Assembly: GCA_026936325.1 (NCBI GenBank)
Contig: JAPTHN010000025.1
Coordinates: 3,378,001-3,442,000 of the forward strand
DNA from: Platynereis dumerilii
Taxonomy: Eukaryota; Annelida; Polychaeta; Phyllodocida; Nereididae
Reading direction: 5' to 3'
DNA: 64,000 nt
Below the pieces are notes generated by a model. The model searched no databases. It was not told the origin of the DNA and was given only the letters and a program-made list of their open reading frames with translations. Below, in pieces: positions 49,264 through 61,469 of the stretch (the first letter of the stretch is position 1; each line of letters opens with the position of its first letter). A program made the translations under genes and the position numbers.

Positions 49264-50110
49264 TTCCACTGTAATACCACTGAGTAAGTGCTAATTCTAA
49301 ATTGCTAATCAAAGATTACACACAATATAATAATTTTTATCTTTTTTATAACTACCTCTGCAGAATGACCTTGCTGAAGAAAAAGCAACAAGAATTTTAT
49401 CAACCCAAGAACAAGCTATTCTGCAGCATGTAGTAATTCTATAGTCCCTTATCTGGCTCTTGGCAAGTCTTGACTGCAACTTGCTGGGAAAGAAATATTG
49501 AATAAAATATATTAACACTTAAAAGTGTCAAGTAATATTTCAATACTGTTTTCAAATGTATCAAAGAACACAGATGAGCAAGGGAGGATGATTTCAATGG
49601 CACTATCAAGGGAAAACACCCAGAGAATCTGCAGTGCTGGAATGAGGAAAACCGAACTTTGTCAAATTGGCCTATTTGTCATGTATACATATGATATATA
49701 TTCATTTATTCCTGAATTCTACTTATTCTAGCCCTGTCCCTCTCTTCACTGTGAAGCACACTCATTCAAATATTAAAAAGAAATCTCAATCTCCTACAAA
49801 TACAAAAAAATGCTACTTAGGCATCTAATCAGCATGAATAATGTTCTATTCCATGAAAAATAAAATCAATATATCATTGAAGATATACTTCACATTTTAT
49901 CAATACTTGCAGGATAGTTGTAGGAGTATATACACAAGATAAAGCACTTCAACATCTAACAGTGTTTTTAAGGAGCCATAATATACACTCATGAAATATT
50001 ATTAATCATAAAAACATCCTGTTGTAATAATTATAAAGTAGTAATTTTTTTATCTCAAATTTTTAAAGCATTTTTTATCTTTCAGGAGGAATGGAAGATT
50101 AGTCATATAT

Positions 50111-51348
50111 TAGGGTGGCCCAAAAAAGAAAATTTTTGATTTTCTATTCGCACACCCCCTCATTTTAGGAGAAATAGTGAAAAAAGCACCCTGTAAAAAT
50201 TTCAAGAAAATCGGTCAAGTCTTAGTGGTCTCTCAAGGCCCCTCCATTCTTAGCAAAAAGGAAAATTTCAATCATTTTCGCCAATACGCGGTTCCTCATA
50301 ACTTAGTCAATTTGTACAGTACTGCATTTTCATTGCTATGGTTGAATAGGTCTCAAAAAGAGCTTCAATTTGCATACCAACATTATTGGTCTAAGATAAA
50401 ATCCAAACTCCCGTGGTCTCTTCAGTTTACACTTTTCATGAATGAAATTGTTGCCGAACGACCAATCCTAATAAAAGCCAGGCTTTTAATTTTTTTTCAC
50501 TGTAAATTGCTCTGATTCTTATTTTCCAAGTTCCAGAATGACCAAATATTAAAAAAAAAAGATTTTTGACCATGGGAATGCCCGGTTTATGAGTGATGAA
50601 ATTTTATGTTGAAGTTTGTCTCAAACTCATAAAATAGCAGGGGGGAATTGTAATATTTCAAATTCATATCTTCATCCTAATTTATTACAGGGCAACATGA
50701 TGGGTACCACTTGAAAGACAATATTCTTATGTTTCACATGATATAAATTATGTTGTCCTATTTTAAACTCTTATGGAGTTAAACTATGAAATGCAACAGC
50801 CCCTCTCCGATGTTTTCAGCACTTTAAACAAAATCTAACATTAAAATTTTACAGCTCATAAAGCGGGTTTCTCCATGGTAAAAAAAAAAGTTTTATGTTT
50901 TATCGGGTATTCCTGCCTTTTGGAGATTAAGAACATGTTACTTGACAGTGAAATTTAATGGAAATCTTTTCTTGAACAGGTTTAATCATTCAGAAACACT
51001 TTCGCATATAAGCACTGTTAGCTGAAGAGTCCATTGGAGTTAAGCTATCATCCTAGACCATGAATGTTGGTATGCAAATTGAAGCTAATTTTGAGACCTT
51101 TCCAACCATGGCAATTAGAATGTTGTTCATTAAAAATTGACAAAGTTGTGGCAAACCGCGTATTGGCGAAAATGGTTGAAAAGTTTCTTTTTTGTGAGAA
51201 TTGAGGGGCCTTGAGAGACCACTTAGACTTGACCGATTTTCATGAAATTTTAACAGGGTGCTTTTTTCACCATTTCTCCTAAAATGAGGGGGTGTGCGAT
51301 GTGAATTTCAGAAAAAAATATTTTCCTGTACATTTTTAGGCCACCCTA
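50111..51348. mobile_element. 1,238-bp foldback element with 9-bp target duplication (MULE-like)
   Basis: The ends are TAGGGTGGCC and GGCCACCCTA. Strong TIRs run ~330 bp, and weaker inverted similarity continues almost to the centre, so the whole unit is a near-palindrome. GTCATATAT flanks both sides exactly (50102-50110, 51349-51357). A 9-bp duplication with long TIRs fits Mutator-like elements. There is no transposase; the 112-codon open frame at 50177-50515 is inside the TIR and not credible as a gene. Confidence 0.75.
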
Positions 51349-51368
51349 GTCATATATATGCGATAATT

Positions 51369-52215
51369 AGCAGACTGTCAGTCAGATATTCATTCTGATT
51401 CGTTATCAGTCTAGCTGTATGTCAGTTAGTCAGTTCACATATGTCAATACGTCATTTTCTGCCAGTATGTATTCAGTCAGTCAGCCAGTCAACCAGTCAA
51501 CCGGTCAGTTTGTCTTTCAATCGGTGATTGACAGGTCAGCTATACTCAGTCAGTCTACTTAGCTATTTCAATCAATCAGCCTTATTAACCTTTCTAACCT
51601 TCCTAACCATGCTATCTATCTTATCTATCTATCTATCTATCTGTCTGTCTGTCTATCTTCTTACTTAACCGCTTACTCTATAGAGGATTATTTTTCATTT
51701 TTATGTCAGCTTGTACAAACAATGCATAAGAAGCTAATCAAAAAGTGACAATGTTTGTACCAGCAATGTAGACTATATACATACACCATTGGTGCAGTAC
51801 TTCGCTAATGTAAATGTACTATATTTTGTGTGTTAACAGCAAATATTTAGTCTTAGTTCTGTAAATATATGTTGTACTTCTTATTTCCCTGTTTATCGAG
51901 AACTCATTTTCTATTATGGGGTTGAAAAGGCATTGTTTAGTTGTAGATCAGTCAGCCAATTAGCATAATTAGACTGTCAGTCAGGCAATTAGCTTGTTGT
52001 CAGTCAGTCAGGCAATCAGCTTGTTATTCAGTCAGCCAGAATGTCAGCCAGTTCAGCTGTGTGTCAGGTGGTCAGTCAGTCAACTTATCAGTCAAGTTTT
52101 CAGCCAGTGTGATCTGTCATGTCAATAATTTGTTAGACTGTCAGCCACTTACTTTTCAGTCAGTCATTAAATAGATCTTGTTAGTGTGTATGTCAGTCAG
52201 TCAGTCAGTCAGTGA
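51369..52215 (+). repeat. Degenerate CAGT/GTCA-rich repeat, two blocks
   Basis: The word GTCAGTCAG recurs in 51369-51560 and 51944-52215, with a short TATC/TGTC run at 51612-51656 between. The long stretch between blocks is ordinary. Confidence 0.65.
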
Positions 52216-53389
52216 ATGAGCTTTGTCATCAGTTAGTTGTTAATTTCTGAATGATCTGCAGACGATTTGTCAAGAAATAGCTTTTCTGGACCAATGAGAC
52301 ATTAGAATCAATACCACAAAGCTTAAAAATAAAACGGTGTTCTCAAATCAAGAAAATTTGCAAATTACACACCATAACAGTCATTAAGTTGTAGTCTGGA
52401 ATATCCCAGACATATGGGCAAACTTCATATAAGAAAAGAAAAGCAAACCATAAAAATTGTTCTTAGGCATATATATTTATATCTCTACCTGATATGTCTT
52501 ATATATTTTTATTTATTTTTCTCCTATTTTTTGCAAACATGGTTCTGCTATCTGGGTTATCTGAACCATAACATGTTATCATACCATCAACATGATCAGA
52601 GAATTTTATGATATCATAACATATATCTACTTATGAGGAAAAAATCCATAAATTTTTAATTAATGTTAATACAGAATTAAAAGAAAAAACTGACAGCTTG
52701 GATAAATCATTAATTGTTGCCACATAGTTATTAGTGATGTTAAAATACTTTCGTATTAATTAGCCAAGAAAAACGTCCATGCAGATCTGCGCGAAATTTA
52801 GTGGGGCACGTGTCCTGAAACCGGTGAGAAAAAATATATATTTTACGATCAAGTAAAACTTCATAATGCACAGAATGAAACTGTGGCGACATGAATTTTC
52901 ATGAATTAAATTATTTTAAATACAATAGTTCGTGAGACTTACGAAATAATAAACAATTTTACACCTCACACATAAATCTTAACACTTTAACTTATATATC
53001 TAAAAATATTTAATATAGACTTGATGTACTATATATATTATAGGTAAAAGAACCAATAGAACATGGAAATAGCTTGTGATGACATAAAATTCTCTTTTTT
53101 TTTTCTCCAAAATTTGACATGCTATATACTTTAAACATTTTGCACTTTGACAATAATGTGAATAATGCGATAATAAATATATTCTAGCTGTTTTCTCACA
53201 AATTTTTCATGTTTTTATTCGTTGCATGTTGAACATTTTTACTCAATATTTTTTCTTCAAATCTTTTATAATGGTTTCATTGCATGTTTGCTCACAGTAA
53301 ATCAGGAATGTTAACAGCTCTGAACTGGACAAGTAATTATATTAACAGGAGGTTGAAATGCATGTAGAGACAAGAGTGGTGAAACATGG

Positions 53390-53390
<1 letters not shown>

Positions 53391-53426
<36 letters not shown>
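53391..53426 (+). repeat. (TATC)n microsatellite
   Basis: Nine units. Confidence 0.9.
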
Positions 53427-53487
53427 CTTCTCAAAGTCAGGGTTAAGCTTATCTATCCTTGTCAAAGTAAGGGTTACGTTTATTTGG

Positions 53488-53664
53488 ATTCTAATCGTGA
53501 GGTCCTTGATTTGAATCCAGGCAATGGAATGGTCACCCAGACCTACAAAATGCGATATTCTGGACAGTGCTCAGTTTCAATCACTTTCGCCTCATTGCTG
53601 TGTCCTCCTCCTGTCCTGATTAGCCGACCAAGAGCAAAAACAGCTCCAACCATCCATCCATCTA
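53488..53664 (+). mobile_element. SINE, family 1, worn head
   Basis: B-box remnant TTTGAATCCAGGC, body TTTCAATCACTTTCGCCTCA and CCTCCTCCTGTCCTGATTAG, tail CCATCCATCCATC. Confidence 0.6.
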
Positions 53665-54124
53665 TTTGTACAATATGTGTAATCAAAGAACTATTTCAAA
53701 GCTGGGGAAGTAACTTACTAATGAATAAGGTATTACAAATGCAGGTATAAATTAAGAAAATAGGGGGGAAGGGGGGTTTAACTCACTACTATCCTTTCTA
53801 AGTTTCTGGAGTATCTGTTGTGAAGGGGTCAGTCTAGATTTTAGGGGGTTGCCAAGGGTATACATCCAGTAAACACCACCTACACATCTGTGGGGTAAAA
53901 CTTAGGGGAGGGGGGGGGTGTATGTACCCCCCTCTGACCTAGATTCTGATCATCTATCTCTACTGAACCCCCAGGTCAAGTGACTGACTTCTTGGAATCA
54001 AGGAAAAAGAGATGACTTGGGTAAATTTCAAGATTTCAAGTTTTTCTGATTCAATTTTTTCAGAGATGTACAGAGTTCAATTTTAAGGTTATAGCCATAG
54101 CTATACTACCAGTTTTCAGCAACA

Positions 54125-54197
54125 TAGATAGATAGATAATTAGATAATTAGATATATAGATAGATAGATAGATCGATCGATCGATAGATAGATAGAT
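54125..54197 (+). repeat. (GATA)n with (GATC)n core
   Basis: GATA units with a GATCGATCGATCGATA centre. Confidence 0.85.
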
Positions 54198-54742
54198 GCA
54201 GCCTTCAAAGAATCAAAACAAACATCTTATCAAATCTAAAGAAGACATACAGCTACAATGCTACATACATCCTCTCCAAGTCTCAGTATCAATACAGGGA
54301 CACCCAAGCTCCATGGTCATATCAAATGGCCTTGCTATCAAGGTTCAACTGTGTAGGGTTCATAACACCCAGGGGCACAATAATTAGGGTTATGATATAA
54401 ATACAGGCAAGCCAATGTTGGGCTGGTGTACCTGATAACACCAATGTTTAAGAATAGCAATGATAAATGGTGGTACACTGCGTGTAAACTGATGGTCTGG
54501 GATGGAAAAACAGGGTGTTTCAATAACCAATATTTCATTGATACAACAAGCAGTGACGAGTCATAACCTCGTCAAAATTTTTGGATTAATAGTACTGAGA
54601 CCAAAGTTCAGTTGGGACACTTTTTTGTGACAAATCAGTGAATCAAAAGCATTTGGCTTAGTGATGGTAGTCAGCAACCCGTCAGTTGTTTGGGAGTTGA
54701 CCGTTGTCAATATACATATGTAACTCCTGCCATGGGACAGAA

Positions 54743-54885
54743 GGATGGATGATTGAGGTGTCAGGATGGATGATTGAGGTGTCTGCCGTCCAGCCCGCAG
54801 CATCCTGTATTTATGCACTTGATAGGCTAATTAGCTGATTAGGACAGGAGGACACAACAATGAAATGAAGGATGATTATGAGCCT
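54743..54885 (-). mobile_element. SINE fragment, family 1, with duplicated tail
   Basis: AGGATGGATGATTGAGGTGTC occurs twice in a row at the tail end (21-22-bp period), then TTATGCACTTGATAGGCTAA and GGACAGGAGGACAC. The head is missing. Confidence 0.55.
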
Positions 54886-55392
54886 ATGAGCAGTCAGGGA
54901 AATTATCACCAGCTGATGACAATCAATGTCCTCAGCCCCACATGACAATCACCCTAGCACTGTCATCACCCTCCCATGACACTCTCAAAGTGTCATGGCC
55001 CAGCCATGACTTTGGCAGTGCTCAAAATCATCTTTGGCAGGCTATTTAAAAAGAACTACTGCAACTATCACTTCCAAACTTGGTATAAAGTTGTATCACA
55101 GTGTCAACTAACTCTATGAATTTTGGCAGACCTATCCATTACATAATGAGGAAAAGAACCCGAAGGCTCCATAGAAATTAGGGAACTGTCATCAGCTGCT
55201 GATGACTTTGCAGTATTTCGCGAAATGGGATAGAATTAAGTCCCTCTTATTGGTGTGTGAAGAGGATGGCTGCAAAGAGATCAGACTTTCTTCTGGGATC
55301 CAACTGATCAACCCCACACACTCAATCATCCTGTCAGGGCCAGGACTTGGCTGGAATTGCAATTGTCCTCATATGCTGGTAATTTCCCTGAC

Positions 55393-55530
55393 TGATGAGG
55401 GCACATACTTTATGCGAAGGATTGAATCTGATGTCCAACATACATAGTGGTCCAGGCGACTCGGCCAATGCTGGAATCAAACCAGGGATCCAGCAATTGG
55501 AAGCACAGAGTTCCACCAACTGAGCCAATG
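55393..55530 (-). mobile_element. SINE, family 1, degraded head copy
   Basis: On the minus strand: ATTGGCTCAGTTGGTGGAAC (A-box region) and CCCTGGTTTGATTCCAGC (B box), then the TGTCCAAC..GCGAAGGATTGAA body. Confidence 0.55.
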
Positions 55531-56135
55531 ATAGATATACTTTCAAGTTGCATGAACTTGTTACATAAGTTGTATCAACGATTTATGTGTTCTGTTATAT
55601 ATCTCAGAAGATTCACCTGTAAACAACAAAATAATGAGTAATCAAACAAGACTCATAGAAAAATCCAAAAGTGTAAAAATAGCAGTCTAGCTGAAGATAT
55701 ATAGTGCTCTACCTATGCTAACTTAGCACTTCTCAAACTGCAAGCAGCAGCAGCAGACCAGTAAACACTGTTGAAAATATCTGGATCATTTCCAAAAGAT
55801 CTTTCTGCTGAAAATTGCCAACAGGAAAGATAGGGTATATATTTGTTCTTGTTGTTTGTAGCTGATTTGGGGGTTTCTGGCTATGAGAAGGGTGCACAGG
55901 AACATGGGTTATATGACTTATATCATGTACTTTGAAATTTGCACAAGAGTAACTTGGTAACTGAGACACAGAGTCACAGACCCACATTTTAAAAGCTGGC
56001 AGTACAATATTTAATAGTAAAAAAGTTGCAGTTGCCATCTCAAAATTTCTAAATCAGGCCAAATTATCGACTTTTCGTAATGAATGAAAGCCCAGCTACC
56101 AAGTTGTACCAAGAAAGCTAACAAACCCCTCACAT

Positions 56136-56136
<1 letters not shown>

Positions 56137-56232
<96 letters not shown>
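56137..56232 (+). repeat. (GATA)n microsatellite
   Basis: About 23-24 uninterrupted units, the longest pure array in the window. Confidence 0.97.
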
Positions 56233-56690
56233 GAAAAGTATAGCAGGTGAAAAACGTCAATTGGCATTTCAACAACATAATCAGGAAAACATGCAGATGA
56301 AATTGGTCAACAAAGATAACTTCTTCATATATCTCTACAAATTCTCTACAGAATTCTCTCTATCTTCATATATTTTTTGTGAATCTGTGATTTGTATAAG
56401 TGGACAGACTACCACTGTTCTATGAATGATGTGAATGTAGACAAAAGCACTAGTATTTTGATAGCATAGTAAAAGCATACATTGGATGTGCAATTGTACA
56501 TGCATATAAGAGCACAGAGTCACTTAGCTGGCCACAGGAATTTTAGCTATTTCCCATAGAATAACTACAGCTATTAACTTCATAGGCAGATCCTCAACCA
56601 AATGTAGTACTGGAAATTAATGTACATGGATTTATAACCTGTCATACTTTTAATAATGAAAATACATTTAAACATGTTAAAGGTGTTGAT

Positions 56691-56723
56691 CTATCCATCT
56701 ATCTATGTATCTATGTATCTATG

Positions 56724-56756
<33 letters not shown>

Positions 56757-56960
56757 GACAAGCTATCTATCTATCTGTCTATATATCTGTCTATCTATCC
56801 ATCTATTATTGCTTAATCTCCAGCAATCTTATCTGTCTATTGATTTGTATATCGATCTATTGAGCAATCGATCGATCAATCGATCTATCTACTTTCTATC
56901 TATCTATCTATCTACCTATCTATATCTTTATCTATCTATCTATCTAGCTATCTATCTTTC
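56691..56960 (+). repeat. Compound (TATC)n array
   Basis: TATC units with TGTATC, TGTC and CGATC variants over 270 bp. Confidence 0.9.
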
Positions 56961-57786
56961 AATGCATTAAATCCATTTTTGCGATTTTATAGACTTATAG
57001 CATGTATAGTAGTAATAGTACACATCTTTTCAATGACATTAAATTCTTAAGGTTTTAGACAAATAGAGGTGTACAGTGAAGATTTTAAAGGGATTTTGGA
57101 TCATTTTTCGACCTCTCCACATACAAAACACACAGCACAGTTATTTTTCGCTCATATATAGAGCACAATCGTCCCAGTGTGTGAAATATATTCCACCAAA
57201 GGCCAGTGACACATATATGGAGTGTCACTTGCATTCAGACATTTGCAACAATTAATGTCAATTTTGGCTCACAGAAAGCATTTTACACTAAATTTACACT
57301 TCTCTAACAATTTACCAATCATGAAATATTGGCTGTAGATATTATTTTGGCAATAACTGACTTAGATTGTGCTGTACAACACTTTGAAATCACAGGTGGT
57401 ATGTCCACAAGTATGAGCATACTGGAAGCATAGATATTTTACTCACTCATGCATAACACCCCCCCCCCTCATTTCAGCCCCCCCCCTTTTAAACATGACC
57501 AAGATCAAATCTTCACTATTCAGTTGTTTGATATTATCACTGAATCCTTTATCTCTAGATCTGTATGACATTTTAGAAATCTGCAATACTTTTTCTTGCT
57601 TTTTTATGCACAAGTTTAATACAAGTAGGAAATTCTAGATATTTTACTGTTGAATCATCAAAACACTGAAGTGTAAAATTTTGACACTTCACACTATAAT
57701 TGCCTTATTACAACTGCTTAAAAAAACACACACAAATAGTAAAAACAGGTTGAGGCAAAAACTACAGACAGATGGTCCATAGTAAG

Positions 57787-57994
57787 TTAGATAGATAGAT
57801 AGATAGATCAGGGAGGTTTTATAAGTCCATGGACAGATAGATAGACTGCAGACACGTAGACAGGTAGATATAGATGGATAGATTAGATAGATAGATATAT
57901 ACTATATATAGATAGATTTGACAGACAGATAGATAGGTAGACAGATAGACAGACAGATAGATAGATAGACAGACAGATAGATAGATAGATAGAT
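57787..57994 (+). repeat. Compound (GATA)n/(GACA)n array
   Basis: GATA and GACA units interrupted by unique sequence. Confidence 0.9.
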
Positions 57995-58277
57995 GTATTG
58001 GCAGATAGAATATTCATATCATGGAAAGGGACATTTTGTGAGTAAAACCATTTGGTATATATTTTGAACAGATTCTTAGTCCAGTGATTAAAATCAAGAT
58101 GTTTTGAAAAAAGGCCTTGAAAAGTCTGAATTATAATTGAGTTTGCTATGCTTCTGGCTGATTATAATTTCATGCATGTCTCAGTGTAATAAATTAGGAA
58201 GTCACAAAAAGAAAAAGAAAACATCAAGTAGATTTAGATGAATGAGTTAGAACAGCTAGCTTAGATTGTGACATATC

Positions 58278-58307
58278 TGTCTGTCTATCAATCTATTTGT
58301 CTATTTG

Positions 58308-58350
<43 letters not shown>

Positions 58351-58352
58351 GT
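58278..58352 (+). repeat. (TATC)n microsatellite
   Basis: Starts TCTGTCTGTC and continues with about 13 TATC units. Confidence 0.9.
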
Positions 58353-58537
58353 TTGTCTAAAGTATCTATCTAACATCATGTCATTCATGTGTAGTAGGCC
58401 TATATTTTCATTCATCAGCATTGCAACACAATCGAACTTCCCATCAAAAATAGAAAGAAAGAAAAAATGATAGTTCTTCTTTTTATCACACTTACATGGC
58501 ACAATTGACCAAATTATTAACGATTATTAACACAATC

Positions 58538-58551
58538 GTTGCCATAGCAAC
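58538..58551. promoter_or_regulatory. Intronic X-box motif
   Basis: GTTGCCATAGCAAC is a perfect X-box match about 2.9 kb downstream of the first coding exon of the neurexin-like gene. Confidence 0.4.
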
Positions 58552-60748
58552 ACATATTGTTTACAAAAATCTACCTGACTTGCACTCAAAGAGTGAGTGA
58601 GTGGTCAAGTAGGAATGTTATTGTACCCCCAAGCAAAATACTGAACTACAATATACAATAGACCTTCACTCTAGCTATTTATAGCTGATATACCCAGCAA
58701 AATATTGCCATATGGGCAAGAAATGTTCGTTTAATGAAAGTTAAGTGAAGTTAATTTGAAGAAGAACAAAAAGTTATGATGTATACATTGTAAACTTGGA
58801 AGATGATGTTGTTGTAAGAGAAAGTTAGACTTTTTAAAAGGTTTGATATTTAGACATTTATATCTCAATTCATAATCAGGTAGGCCTATCATGCACATAT
58901 GTAGGCCAATATTATCAGTCTAGTATCAACAGGCCTAATGTTTCCTTGCATTATCACAGCATATGTAAATATACACAACCACGTAGGCCTAGATATATAC
59001 ACATTATTGTAGGCTACTATAGGTCAATAGTATACCAGGTATACACACAATAAGACAATATTGGAGGCCTATCACTTAATTGATAAAGGGCCATGGAAAA
59101 TATCTTGGAAGTGACAAAAAAAAGAATTCTGACAAAAATGATGCCATCTGGTCCATTTCAACAAATTCTCAGGAAAATCATTTAAAAAACAAAGTCAACG
59201 ACAATAGCCAAAAACATCGTCAAAAATCCAGAGAGTTTGTATGGAAAGTCAGTTTTTGTTATGTTATACCAAAAACCTAATCAAACAATTATAATATTTA
59301 GGAAATATGCCCACACACCTCAGGGAAATATCATATGGTGGCATACAGAGGGATACACGCAGAAGGTATGCAAAAGCAGGATGTGTGTCAGCAAGTGTTA
59401 AAGTCCCCCAATAAAATTTACACAAGTTCAAACACCTATAACCTCTAAGAAGATAACAAATTTCGTATAAAATGACACAGGAGGTAAAATTTCCATTTGA
59501 CATGCAACAGTGTAGGCTTACTACTCACTAGTAAAGGTTACAATACATTTTAATATAAATGTAGGGGAAATAGGGCAAAGTTGACCAGCATAAAAAGGGA
59601 AAATACCAATTTGAAAAATACTAGATATGAAGCAGAGAACTGTGACTTTCGTTGAGAAAAAAGTTGATTAACATAAACCGTGATAAATAGGGTAACACCA
59701 CATAATTCAAAACAGTACTAGGGGGATAATACGTAAATTTAAGCCTGATTAGGAACAAATGGGGAAAGTTGACCAATATGAAAAAAAAAGTAATAAAGAG
59801 GATATTAAAACATACCATATATACTTTAAAATATTCAAAAGCAATAATATTGCAATGTGAAACTTGAGATTGTTAACTATGCCAGAGGAATGTCATCTTC
59901 TAAAGGTAACACACATTTTTTTATATGGATTATTAATTTATTAGCTGATTGAAAATGTAAATGGGTAAAATTAGTTAGTAAAAATCTGGAAAATGGAAAG
60001 TTATCAGGTTATAACCCAGGAAAAATCGTAATTATCCACGTATAACACCATTATAATTGTATAATACTTAATTGCAAGTATTTCGTATTAAAAATATCTA
60101 TTCAAATGGTATCATCTTCATTAACGACCTATGGTTAAAATGCCCTTAAACCAATTATAGGGTGGTCACACACATAATCATTGAGAATCATCATATCCCA
60201 GGTAATCTTATTTCATGATTTTGATATATACTATAGATTATATTTGATTTTTGATTGGAGGGATTTAAATCTACCAAATATCTTTAACTTCATACTTTTG
60301 GTAATGATAGCTTTAAGGTTCCCAATTGCAACGCTTATATCTTCGCTTTCTGAAATAAAATTGGCAATAGATGCTTATAAAATATATATATATATATTAT
60401 CTGATTATGTTAAGAAATGTTAAGAAATTGACAAATTGGTTATGACTTATGACTTATTAGATCCTTGGCAATTTCTTGTATTTGGCTGTTAATCCAATTT
60501 CGCCAAAGGATCAATGATCTGTCGGCGGTCAACATCGAAGTTTTGATGGAGTTCATCGATTGCAATTGATGAAGTAAGACTATCCAACTCCGAAAAAAGA
60601 TGTAAAATCTCCTTTTCACAAAAAATGCAATTGATCAGATATTCTTTGAAGAGCAGAAGCTGTTTGCAAAACCCTGGAATTTGGAAAAGTACATAATAAT
60701 CAGCAGTGATGTTAGTATTCACAGTGATATCAAGTACAAAGCGCTTAC

Positions 60749-61469
60749 CTGTCTGGCAATTTTTGTCAGTACAATCGCATTTAGGAGTGTTGTCTTCGCT
60801 GACGCAGACGCATCCTCTCTGACAAGGGTTGTTTCTCTCGCAAGGTTCCGGGGGATACTGATCCATATCGTAGCCGTCGATGAATGCAGCCCTAACAGGA
60901 GTACAGCTACAGTTGCGGTAGATCACATTACGGATGAATCCACGCAGTCGGTCGGAAGCGAATAAGAAATCGGGGTTTGAAACTTCACCGACTCCGAACT
61001 GCTCCGGCATACCTCCGAAGAAGACGTAACTGTTCTTGTTTTGACTGCCGAAGTTGAAATCAGATCCGAATGAGTATTCCGTGTCTTGCTGACCGTCGAC
61101 GACGAGTTTGGTTTCCATACGGTTGCGGATGATCTCAACCTTATGCCAGCGTCCGTCATTAACGTTACGACCGGCCTCCAATTGGATGAAGCCGTCCTTA
61201 CCGTCGACGATGTTGATAGCCATACGGACGCGACCAGCGCTGTAACTGACGTGGATGTAATCGTAATCCCCTCCATCATCGACATACATCAATTGAGCAC
61301 TGCTTTGGCTACTTTTGAATTCGAAAGACAATGTACTATCCTTACAAGCATTCCATTTCGCATATCTTGCATAAGACCTACTAGACCCTTGTAAATAAAC
61401 CGCCTGGACCCTGACAATCGTTGCCATGGCAACAAGGGCAAGGATGGTTGTTGCTGAGATCGTTGCCAT
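60749..61469 (-). CDS. Neurexin-like/jellyroll protein, coding exon 1 (signal peptide, LNS1-like Laminin G, EGF-like)
   Basis: First coding exon of the main gene, 240 codons plus one base. The start ATG (61469) sits in a strong ACCATGG context. Residues 1-23 form a signal peptide ending in VQA, so the product enters the secretory pathway. Residues 24-190 are a Laminin G/LNS domain very like neurexin LNS1: a SYARYAKWNAC block, LSFEFK, a YVDDGGDYDYI block, then NDGRWHKVEI and TKLVVDG. Residues 210-238 are an EGF-like segment with cysteines at 210, 216, 220, 222, 231, 233 and 238, one more than the usual six. N186 lies in an NCS sequon. The exon ends in CAGACAG before GTAAGC, phase 1. Known of the family: neurexin LNS domains bind synaptic and matrix partners. 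Inferred: an adhesive ectodomain. A true neurexin would continue with LNS2; here the next in-phase exon is a different domain type. Confidence 0.9.

Larger units (their letters stand above)
10468..60748. other. Intron 1 of the neurexin-like gene (~50.3 kb)
   Basis: Donor GTAAGC after exon 1 and acceptor TTTTGCAG before exon 2, both phase 1. It contains the nested divergent pair near 33 kb and most of the repeats listed separately. Stretches where I see only AT-rich sequence with no supportable feature are: 10468-12850, 12935-14150, 15103-17160, 17420-20310, 20410-20960, 22935-26105, 26195-27195, 27590-29425, 29765-30845, 31155-32475, 34320-35245, 35580-36080, 36405-37200, 38572-39110, 39216-40965 apart from one X-box, 41085-42610, 42795-44355, 44760-45260, 45455-45920, 46100-47900 apart from one X-box, 48350-48955, 49265-50100, 52220-53390, 53665-54125, 54890-55390, 55531-56135, 56960-57785 and 58355-60748 apart from one X-box. 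An unannotated gap in the gene model, with further exons unseen, remains possible. Confidence 0.7.

Noticed and set aside
50177-50515. 112-codon open frame
   Set aside because: It lies in the terminal inverted repeat of the 50.1-51.35 kb element, has no conserved motif, and the opposite arm does not keep it open.
60923-61394. Open frames of 94-120 codons in other frames over the first coding exon
   Set aside because: Shadows of the Laminin G exon, whose frame is confirmed by homology and splice phase.
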